A stretch of 6,110 nt of DNA from an uncultured Chloroflexota bacterium (lineage in GTDB: Bacteria > Chloroflexota > Limnocylindria > Limnocylindrales > CSP1-4), in NCBI GenBank assembly GCA_903930745.1, contig CAIYZX010000522.1:1-6110 (forward strand). The letters run 5' to 3'. This document shows, in pieces, positions 1 through 4,113 of this stretch. Position 1 is the first letter of the stretch; each line of letters opens with the position of its first letter. The notes beneath the pieces are model-generated. The model saw only the letters and a program-made list of their open reading frames with translations, did not search any database and was not told the origin of the DNA. The translations under genes were made by a program, and so were the position numbers.

Positions 1-549
1 CGTGCCCGCGAGATCGTGGAGCAGACCCCCGGCGCCTGGCTGCCGATGCAGTTCGAGAACCCGGCGAACGTGGAGGTCCACAAGCGCACCACGGCCGAGG
101 AGATCGCCGCGGACTTCCCCGACGGCGTGGACTACATCGTCACTGGCGTGGGCACCGGTGGCCACATCACGGGCGTCGCCGAGGCGCTCAAGGCCCGCTG
201 GCCGAATCTGAAGGTCTACGCGGTGGAGCCCACCCTGTCCCCGGTCCTCTCCGGCGGCGCCCCGGGCCCGCATCCCATCCAGGGCATCGGCGCGGGCTTC
301 GTCCCGGGCGTGATGCGCACGGACCTCCTCGACGGGATCCTGCAGGTGGCCCCGCCGGACGCCATGGAGTACGCCCGCCGCGCCGCACGCGAGGAGGGCC
401 TGCTCATCGGCATCTCGTCCGGCGCGTCGCTCGCCGCCGTGGCGCAGCTGCTCCCGCAGGTGGCCGATGGCGCCACCGTCCTCACGTTCACGTACGACAC
501 GGGCGAGCGCTACCTCTCCGTGGACGCGCTCTGGGGCACGCCCGCCTGA
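1..549 (+). CDS. cysK: Cysteine synthase (O-acetylserine sulfhydrylase), C-terminal part, 5' end outside window
   Basis: PLP-dependent fold-type II enzyme that replaces the acetate of O-acetyl-L-serine with sulfide to give cysteine in the cytoplasm. The frame is open from base 1, and 182 residues plus the TGA stop are present. Family members are about 310 residues, so roughly 130 N-terminal residues, including the PLP lysine, lie off the left edge. Visible motifs are QFENPAN at residues 17-23, the phosphate-binding loop GTGGHITG at 51-58, AVEP and SPVLSGG after it, IQGIGAGFVP, GISSGAS at 137-143 (its second Ser, residue 140, normally contacts the PLP ring nitrogen), and the ending YDTGERYLS. 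The loop has His where many CysK proteins have Thr (GTGGT). The internal GTG at base 16 is not a start, because coding sequence continues upstream. CysK versus a CysM or cystathionine beta-synthase-like relative cannot be fully settled from half a protein; the QGIGAGFVP and SPVLSGG motifs favour CysK. Confidence 0.93.
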   Translation, partial: RAREIVEQTPGAWLPMQFENPANVEVHKRTTAEEIAADFPDGVDYIVTGVGTGGHITGVAEALKARWPNLKVYAVEPTLSPVLSGGAPGPHPIQGIGAGFVPGVMRTDLLDGILQVAPPDAMEYARRAAREEGLLIGISSGASLAAVAQLLPQVADGATVLTFTYDTGERYLSVDALWGTPA

Positions 550-564
550 CCTTCGCTCCACGTC

Positions 565-605
565 CGGCCGGGGTTCGTCGTTGGTACCTTCGGCGACCCC
601 GGCCG
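565..605 (+). terminator. Hairpin after the cysteine synthase gene (possible intrinsic terminator)
   Basis: A perfect 9-bp inverted repeat, CGGCCGGGG at 565-573 and CCCCGGCCG at 597-605, encloses a 23-nt loop that contains a further 3-bp pairing (TCG 578-580 with CGA 594-596). It starts 16 bp after the cysK stop and before the next gene. There is no T-tract, which is common for terminators of high-GC bacteria. The large loop makes it weaker than the other hairpins in the window. Confidence 0.45.
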
Positions 606-619
606 TACTGGCGTAGGAC

Positions 620-648
620 TTGTCTGACATCGGCCGTGGGCGGATGCT
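620..648 (+). promoter_or_regulatory. Weak candidate promoter for the GGDEF-like gene
   Basis: TTGTCT at 620-625 and GATGCT at 643-648 are separated by 17 bp. The first keeps the TTG of a -35 element; the second keeps only the A and final T of a TANNNT -10 element. The predicted start near base 655 would give a leader of about 60 nt ahead of the GTG at 717. The support is position and spacing only. Confidence 0.25.
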
Positions 649-701
649 CACGCGACCGGTGCTGTCACGACGCCGTCCCGGGCGTCTGCCGGACGATGGG
701 C

Positions 702-711
702 AAGGAAGGGG
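702..711 (+). promoter_or_regulatory. Shine-Dalgarno sequence that fixes the GGDEF-like start
   Basis: AAGGAAGGGG ends 5 nt before the GTG at 717. The ATG at 696 lies upstream of this purine run, so it would leave the ribosome site unexplained, and the ATG at 726 is too far from it. This supports the GTG at 717 as the start. Confidence 0.65.
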
Positions 712-716
712 TTCGC

Positions 717-1193
717 GTGGGGAGCATGCCGGAGCCTGCGGGCTGGGACGACCAGCTGACGGGGCTGGAGGGGCCGGACTTCTGGCAGCGCGTCCTCGTG
801 GCGGAGGTGGCCAGGGCGGCGCGCTACAAGCGGCAGGTGACGGTCGTGGTGATCGAGCTTGCCGGCGTGTCCGCGCTGATGGACACCTGGGGCGAGGACG
901 TGGTGCGCCACGCCGTCCGCGAGGCCGCCCAGTGCCTGCGCCGGACGTCCCGCACCAGTGACTACTGCGTGCGCCTGGGCGGCGCGAAGTTTGGCGTGGT
1001 GCTGACCGAGACCGACGAGGTCGCCGCGATCAACTTCGTGGAGCGCGTCCGCGACGCCGGGCCGAGGGCGATGCCGCGCGGGGCCGACACCCTGCGCTTC
1101 ACCTTCGGCTGGGCGAGTCCCAGGGCAGGAGAGGCCGCCGCCGACGTGGTGACACGCGCCGAGCGCCGCCTGCTGGTGGACGTTCTCGTCTGA
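717..1193 (+). CDS. Stand-alone degenerate GGDEF-domain protein, probable c-di-GMP receptor
   Basis: The product is 158 residues and consists of little more than one GGDEF fold. The family entry motif D-x-L-T-G-L is at residues 12-17 (DQLTGL). A strand-helix segment follows (VTVVVIEL, 41-48), where Glu47 replaces the first metal-binding Asp of active diguanylate cyclases. The signature GG(D/E)EF is GGAKF at 88-92, so the catalytic acidic pair is lost and cyclase activity is not expected. The allosteric I-site RxxD, normally five residues ahead of the signature, is intact as R79-T-S-D82, with R86 at the usual position. The C-terminal part (LRFTFGWASP, then AERRL) follows the normal fold. There is no sensor, transmembrane or EAL domain. 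The start at GTG 717 is chosen from the ribosome site at 702-711; an in-frame GTG at 636 and ATG at 696 lie upstream. Binding of c-di-GMP is inferred from the I-site; its partners are unknown. Confidence 0.8.
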   Translation: MGSMPEPAGWDDQLTGLEGPDFWQRVLVAEVARAARYKRQVTVVVIELAGVSALMDTWGEDVVRHAVREAAQCLRRTSRTSDYCVRLGGAKFGVVLTETDEVAAINFVERVRDAGPRAMPRGADTLRFTFGWASPRAGEAAADVVTRAERRLLVDVLV

Positions 1194-1220
1194 TCCGCGC
1201 GCCGGGGCGCGGATCAGACG
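1187..1220. terminator. Bidirectional terminator between convergent GGDEF-like and cupin genes
   Basis: A perfect 14-bp inverted repeat, CGTCTGATCCGCGC at 1187-1200 and GCGCGGATCAGACG at 1207-1220, has a 6-nt loop. The left arm includes the last codon and TGA stop of the GGDEF-like gene. It lies 15 bp past the stop of the cupin gene arriving on the other strand. No T-tract is present on either strand. Its location between convergent stops fits a shared terminator or 3'-end stabilising hairpin. Confidence 0.8.
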
Positions 1221-1235
1221 GACATCTCCTGGGGG

Positions 1236-1610
1236 CTAGAGCCCGTCCACCGTCACGTAGACCTTGCGGATCGTCTCGCTGATGTCCCAGCGGCCGGACC
1301 AGCCGATGGGCAGGATCATCACGGATCCCTCCACCAGCTCCCGCACGCCGCCGCCCTCCGCGTCCGTGATCCTCGCCTGGCCGCGCAGGATGTGGACGAT
1401 CTCCGTGTTGGGGCGGTTCGTCACGGTCCAGCCCCCGGGCGAGCACTCCCAGATGCCCACCTGGAGCGGGCCGGCGTCACGCAGGACGCGGGTGCGGGTC
1501 ATCGGCGCGCCGGTGTCCGCGCCCACGCGGGGGCCGGTGTCCTCGAGGTCGCCGAGCAGGTCGGCGTCCGAAAGGGCGAGCGATGCGAGCAGGCCGGCGG
1601 GATCGGTCAT
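1236..1610 (-). CDS. Small Cupin_3 (DUF861-like) domain protein
   Basis: The product is 124 residues. The N-terminal ~45 residues are variable, then one cupin beta-barrel fills the rest: VGIWECSPGGW at 51-61, NRPNTEIVHILRGQARIT at 65-82 (E70 and H73 in the strand that usually carries metal ligands), and EGSVMILPIGWSGRWDI at 94-110, ending in KVYVTV. This layout (G-x-W-E/x-x-P-G, T-E-x-x-H/x-x-L-x-G, P-x-G-W-x-G-x-W) is that of the EutQ/ureidoglycine-aminohydrolase-like cupin group, whose small members mostly lack a proven reaction. It is the second gene of an operon, 57 bp after the FAD oxidoreductase, so it probably acts on, or binds, the substrate or product of that enzyme. The ATG is preceded by a strong ribosome site. 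No signal peptide is seen, so it is cytoplasmic. The exact function is not known. Confidence 0.85.
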   Translation of the reverse strand: MTDPAGLLASLALSDADLLGDLEDTGPRVGADTGAPMTRTRVLRDAGPLQVGIWECSPGGWTVTNRPNTEIVHILRGQARITDAEGGGVRELVEGSVMILPIGWSGRWDISETIRKVYVTVDGL

Positions 1611-1616
1611 GGGTGG

Positions 1617-1624
1617 CTCCTCCT
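1617..1624 (-). promoter_or_regulatory. Strong Shine-Dalgarno of the cupin gene
   Basis: Read on the minus strand this is AGGAGGAG, ending 6 nt before the ATG whose first base is 1610. It decides the start and gives the second cistron of the operon its own efficient translation initiation, in contrast to the upstream FAD gene, which has no visible ribosome site. Confidence 0.8.
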
Positions 1625-1632
1625 GGTGCGCG

Positions 1633-1662
1633 ATGACGATGGCGATGTCGATGACGGTGGCG
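1633..1662. repeat. Five degenerate hexanucleotide units in the operon spacer
   Basis: On the plus strand five hexamers run in tandem: ATGACG, ATGGCG, ATGTCG, ATGACG, GTGGCG, i.e. RTGNCG x5. They occupy about half of the 57-bp spacer between the FAD gene stop and the cupin ribosome site. No hairpin is formed. The tract could simply be low-complexity sequence or an old coding remnant. Confidence 0.6.
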
Positions 1663-1667
1663 GCGGG

Positions 1668-3059
1668 TCAGTGGTTGGCGATGCGCTCCGCGAGCGTCCG
1701 GCCCGTGGGCGGCTTCCCGGTGCGCGCGATCTCGTCGTCCAGGCGCCCCAGCGCCCACTGCGAGTAGCGGACGCCGATCCAGCGGAACGGCTCCGGCTCC
1801 CAGTCCGGTGAGCGGTGGTTCACCAGCGGCAGCTCCGTGAGCGGCGACCGGGCGCCCGTGACCAGGTCCGTGAGCACGCGTCCGCCCAGGTTCGTGGTGG
1901 AGACGCCGTGGCCGATGTATCCACGCGACGTGGCGATGCCCGTGCCGGGATCGAAGGCCATCGTGGGATGCCAGTCACGCGGCATGCCCAGCGGGCCGCC
2001 CCAGGCGTGCGAGAAGCCGATGTCGCCGAGCGACGGGAACCACGCACGGACGAAGCCGCGGAGCCGCTCGTGCGTGGGGCCGTGATGGTCGTACTCGTCC
2101 CGGATGGGCGAGCCCCAGCGGTACGGCGCGCCGCGGCCGCCGAAGAGGATCCGCCCGTCCTCGGTCCGGGAAAGGTAGTCCACCGAGAGGCGCGTGGAGG
2201 CGAGCACCTCGCGCCCCGCCCACCCGATCTCCGCCCACTGCGCATCCGTGACCGGCTCCGTGAGCACGATCAATGAGTACAGCGGGATCAGCTGCCGGTG
2301 CAGGCCGGGGAGCTGCGAGAGGTACGCCTCCCCCGCCAGGACCACCACCGGCGCGCGGAGGTCTCCACGATCCGTGACCAGCGTCGCCCGCCCGGAGGCG
2401 TCCTTCGGCCGCACCTCCGCCACCGCCGTCCGCTCGTGGATCCGCACGCCGAGGCGCTCCACGGCCCGTGCCAGGCCGCGGACCAGGCGGCCCGGGTGGA
2501 CCACCGCCGCGTCATCGGACACCAGCGCCCTCGTGGCACCGGCCACGCGCACGCGCATCGCCAGCTCGCTCCCGCCGATGATCCGGTACCGGTCGCCGAA
2601 GCCGAAGCGCTGGTACTCCTCGATGGCGCCCTGCAGCGACGGCTCGCCCTGGGGCCCGCGCGAGAGGATGATCTCGCCGCCCTTGTGGAACCCGGCGTCG
2701 ATGCCCGCTTCAGCGCAGGCCCGGCCCACCTCGTCCACCGCGTCGTACGTGGCCTGCTGCATGCGCCGCGCGGCGTCCATGCCGTGCAGGCGCTCCAGGC
2801 GGCTCATGGTGATGTTGAGGTCCGGCGCACACCAGGCGCCGTTCCGCCCGGACGCGCCGAACCCGGCGATCTCCCGCTCCACCACGGTGATCTGCAGGGA
2901 TGGGTCCGCGCGCTTCAGGTAGTACGCGGTCCAGAGGCCGGTGAGGCCGGCCCCCAGGATGGCGACATCCGTGTCCGTGGTGCCGTCCAGGGGCGGGCGC
3001 GGAGTCAGGTCGTCATTGGCGGTCTGGAGCCAGAAGGAGGTCGCGGCGTGGTCACGCAT
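1668..3059 (-). CDS. DAO-family FAD-dependent oxidoreductase (gamma-glutamylputrescine oxidase/amine oxidase-like)
   Basis: The product is 463 residues, the usual size for this family. It begins with a conserved short lead (TSFWLQTA, 7-14), then the Rossmann dinucleotide site DVAILGAGLTGLWTAYYL at 31-48 with G36-x-G38-x-x-G41, and E61 at the end of the second strand to bind the adenosine ribose. GASGRNGAW at 68-76 matches the SGRNG segment of PuuB/OrdL-like DAO proteins. Near the C-terminus GYIGHGVSTTNLGG is the second FAD-contacting loop, followed by a family-typical WEPEPFRWIGV tail. Such enzymes oxidise the C-N bond of amines or amino acids with O2 or another acceptor; the substrate here is unknown. 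The frame stays open up to base 3200, but those extra 47 residues are low-complexity Pro/Arg/Ala. The ATG at 3059 is chosen because homology-like sequence begins there and a -10 hexamer sits exactly for a leaderless message. It is co-transcribed with the cupin gene. Confidence 0.88.
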   Translation of the reverse strand: MRDHAATSFWLQTANDDLTPRPPLDGTTDTDVAILGAGLTGLWTAYYLKRADPSLQITVVEREIAGFGASGRNGAWCAPDLNITMSRLERLHGMDAARRMQQATYDAVDEVGRACAEAGIDAGFHKGGEIILSRGPQGEPSLQGAIEEYQRFGFGDRYRIIGGSELAMRVRVAGATRALVSDDAAVVHPGRLVRGLARAVERLGVRIHERTAVAEVRPKDASGRATLVTDRGDLRAPVVVLAGEAYLSQLPGLHRQLIPLYSLIVLTEPVTDAQWAEIGWAGREVLASTRLSVDYLSRTEDGRILFGGRGAPYRWGSPIRDEYDHHGPTHERLRGFVRAWFPSLGDIGFSHAWGGPLGMPRDWHPTMAFDPGTGIATSRGYIGHGVSTTNLGGRVLTDLVTGARSPLTELPLVNHRSPDWEPEPFRWIGVRYSQWALGRLDDEIARTGKPPTGRTLAERIANH

Positions 3060-3065
3060 GCGCGC

Positions 3066-3071
3066 ATCGTA
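3066..3071 (-). promoter_or_regulatory. -10 element for a probable leaderless FAD oxidoreductase transcript
   Basis: The minus strand reads TACGAT, a match to TANNNT. If its last T is -7, the A of the ATG at 3059 is exactly +1. No Shine-Dalgarno sequence precedes this ATG, which fits leaderless initiation, a frequent mode in actinobacteria. No good -35 hexamer is visible 16-18 bp upstream, so the call rests on the hexamer and its exact placement. Confidence 0.5.
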
Positions 3072-3137
3072 GGCGGCGCGCGCGGGCGCGATGGGGCGGT
3101 CGCGCGGTGCGGGTCGGCGCGGATCTCCCGATCGCGG

Positions 3138-3143
3138 TACGGT
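3138..3143 (+). promoter_or_regulatory. Candidate -10 element for the acidic-protein gene
   Basis: TACGGT matches TANNNT in the 161-bp region between the divergent FAD and acidic-protein genes. Transcription would start near base 3150 and give a ~70-nt leader that includes the CGAGG ribosome site at 3208-3212. A -35 element is not recognisable. Confidence 0.3.
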
Positions 3144-3220
3144 TGCACCAGCAGCCCGGCGCCTCGTCGGCGTTCGCGGCCCCACTCCCCCACCATCCAC
3201 ACGAACCCGAGGTTCCCCAG

Positions 3221-3586
3221 ATGTCCAACGCCTCCACCGTCGCGGAGCTCTTCCGCTCCCTCGGCCTCTCGCTCACCGTCTCCTCCCATCCCGAGGAGGA
3301 CGAGGCCTGGGCCTGCACGCTCACCCGCGCCGACGGCGAGACCTTCGACATCGACATGGTCTCCTTCTTCGACGTTGACCCGGAGACCGGCGAGGAGTGG
3401 ATCACCGAGCCCACCCCGTCCCGCGTGCTCGCGGTGCTCGCCGGCGGCGACGACGTCTCCGACGAGGAGGACGAGGACGGCGAGGGGGCCGACGAGGACG
3501 CCGAGCAGGCGGCTCGCGAGTTCCTGGGCGACGACGCGTACGACCAGCTGGTCGCGCTCCTGGCCGAGGGCGAGGACGAGGAGTAG
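3221..3586 (+). CDS. Hyper-acidic small protein of unknown function
   Basis: I do not recognise a named family. The product is 121 residues, with 37 Asp/Glu, 4 Arg and no Lys, a net charge near -33. Residues 1-22 could form an amphipathic helix. Residues 29-50 look like a short beta sheet (AWACTLTR, then ETFDIDMVSFF). TPSRVLAVLAG at 65-75 is helical. Residues 77-96 are a nearly pure acidic tract, and 94-115 form a last helix with FLGDDAYDQLVALL. There is no signal peptide or membrane segment, so it is probably cytoplasmic. The ATG at 3221 is preceded by CGAGG (3208-3212) at 8 nt; an upstream in-frame start at 3107 would add a proline-rich, non-conserved-looking lead that overlaps the putative -10. 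It stands alone, divergent from the FAD gene and convergent with the glutaredoxin gene. GC-rich third positions and the strong 3' hairpin support a real gene. A DNA-mimic or protein-binding role is only suggested by charge. Confidence 0.8.
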   Translation: MSNASTVAELFRSLGLSLTVSSHPEEDEAWACTLTRADGETFDIDMVSFFDVDPETGEEWITEPTPSRVLAVLAGGDDVSDEEDEDGEGADEDAEQAAREFLGDDAYDQLVALLAEGEDEE

Positions 3587-3609
3587 TCCTCCGCCGCACC
3601 AGATACGAG

Positions 3610-3647
3610 GAACGGGCGGCGCTCCGCAGTGGGAGCGCCGCCCGTTC
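3610..3647. terminator. Bidirectional terminator between acidic-protein and glutaredoxin-like genes
   Basis: A perfect 15-bp inverted repeat (AACGGGCGGCGCTCC at 3611-3625 with its complement at 3632-3646) has a 6-nt loop and one more G-C pair at 3610/3647. It lies 24 bp past the TAG of the acidic-protein gene and 32 bp past the stop of the convergent glutaredoxin-like gene. Each strand is followed by only a few T residues (TTCTGTGATT on the plus strand). It is the strongest hairpin in the window. Confidence 0.88.
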
Positions 3648-3678
3648 TGTGATTCCGGGGGTCCGTTTCGGCCGGCCG

Positions 3679-3954
3679 TCAGTCCTCTGACGAGGCGGCT
3701 CGCACGGCTTCGGCGAGGTCCTCGTTGGACGGCTCCACCAGGATGGGGCCGCCGGGGAAGACCACGACGGGGATGGCCAGGTGGCCGAGCTCGGCAAGGC
3801 GGGCCCTGAGGTCCTGGTCCGCGTCACGGTCCACCCACGCGTATGGCGTGTTGGACTCGTTGAGCCAGCGCTTGGTGCGGCGGCAGTCCGGGCACCAGTC
3901 GGCGCCGTAGACGGTGAGCTCGGAGACGTCGAAGGGGTTCTCGATACGGGACAT
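3679..3954 (-). CDS. Glutaredoxin-like (mycoredoxin/NrdH-type) protein with CPDC active site
   Basis: The product is 91 residues, the normal length for a single thioredoxin-fold glutaredoxin. The first strand ELTVYGADW at 12-20 leads into the redox motif C21-P-D-C24, then the helix RRTKRWLNESN, the strand YAWVDRDAD at 38-46, the cis-proline motif IPVVVF at 61-66 (Pro62), and GGPILVEPSNEDLAEAV. Such proteins pass electrons from mycothiol, glutathione or a thioredoxin reductase to disulfides in the cytoplasm. CPDC differs from the CPYC/CGYC/CVQC centres of well-studied members. The frame remains open far upstream, but the ATG at 3954 starts the fold at the right distance. No clear Shine-Dalgarno sequence precedes it; a CAGAAT hexamer sits exactly where a leaderless -10 would be. 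It is convergent with the acidic-protein gene and divergent from the aminotransferase gene, hence likely a single transcription unit. Confidence 0.9.
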   Translation of the reverse strand: MSRIENPFDVSELTVYGADWCPDCRRTKRWLNESNTPYAWVDRDADQDLRARLAELGHLAIPVVVFPGGPILVEPSNEDLAEAVRAASSED

Positions 3955-3960
3955 GTCCGG

Positions 3961-3966
3961 ATTCTG
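3961..3966 (-). promoter_or_regulatory. Candidate -10 for a leaderless glutaredoxin-like transcript
   Basis: The minus strand reads CAGAAT, which keeps the A at position 2 and T at position 6 of TANNNT. Counting its last T as -7 places +1 on the A of the ATG at 3954. No ribosome site is visible. The first base is C rather than T and no -35 is recognised, so the support is weaker than for the FAD gene. Confidence 0.35.
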
Positions 3967-4062
3967 CGGCAGGTGCCCGGATCCGTGCGTCGGACAGCCG
4001 GGCGACCCTGCGTGGGACGCGGCGAGCGCCGATGAATCCGGCCCGCAACCGGGGCTCCCGTG

Positions 4063-4068
4063 TACAGT
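4063..4068 (+). promoter_or_regulatory. Candidate -10 element for the aminotransferase gene
   Basis: TACAGT fits TANNNT in an otherwise GC-rich stretch. Transcription would start near 4075, giving a ~39-nt leader that holds the ribosome site GAGGA at 4102-4106. This argues against the in-frame GTG at 4060 as a start, since it would precede the transcript. No clear -35 is seen. Confidence 0.45.
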
Positions 4069-4101
4069 CCCACCGGCGCCCCACTCCACTCCAGAGCTCC
4101 C

Positions 4102-4106
4102 GAGGA
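4102..4106 (+). promoter_or_regulatory. Shine-Dalgarno sequence of the aminotransferase gene
   Basis: GAGGA ends 7 nt before the GTG at 4114. It supports that codon over the in-frame GTG at 4060, which has no such site and whose 18 extra residues are Pro/Ser-rich. Confidence 0.6.
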
Positions 4107-4113
4107 CCCGCCC

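Noticed and set aside
2194..2922. A 242-codon plus-strand frame opposite the FAD gene
   Set aside because: Ser/Arg/Pro-rich with no family features and fully antisense to conserved coding sequence.
3060..3200. 47-codon N-terminal extension of the FAD oxidoreductase
   Set aside because: Low-complexity Pro/Arg/Ala, no initiation signal, and it would overlap the divergent promoter region; a -10 hexamer fits the ATG at 3059 exactly.
3669..3678. CGGCCGGCCG palindrome beside the glutaredoxin-like stop
   Set aside because: A 10-bp self-complementary run of two alternating motifs is expected at this base composition, and the strong dyad at 3610-3647 already explains termination.
2298..3809. A 503-codon plus-strand open frame antisense to the FAD oxidoreductase and reading through the acidic-protein gene in another frame
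   Set aside because: Its product is Arg/Pro/Ala low-complexity sequence with no motif, whereas the overlapping minus-strand frame carries clear FAD-binding motifs and the plus-strand frame at 3221 has a coherent product. It is a GC-rich shadow frame.
4060..4113. Upstream GTG at 4060 as start of the aminotransferase
   Set aside because: It has no ribosome site, adds 18 Pro/Ser-rich residues, and abuts the TACAGT -10 candidate at 4063-4068, which would place it before the transcript start.
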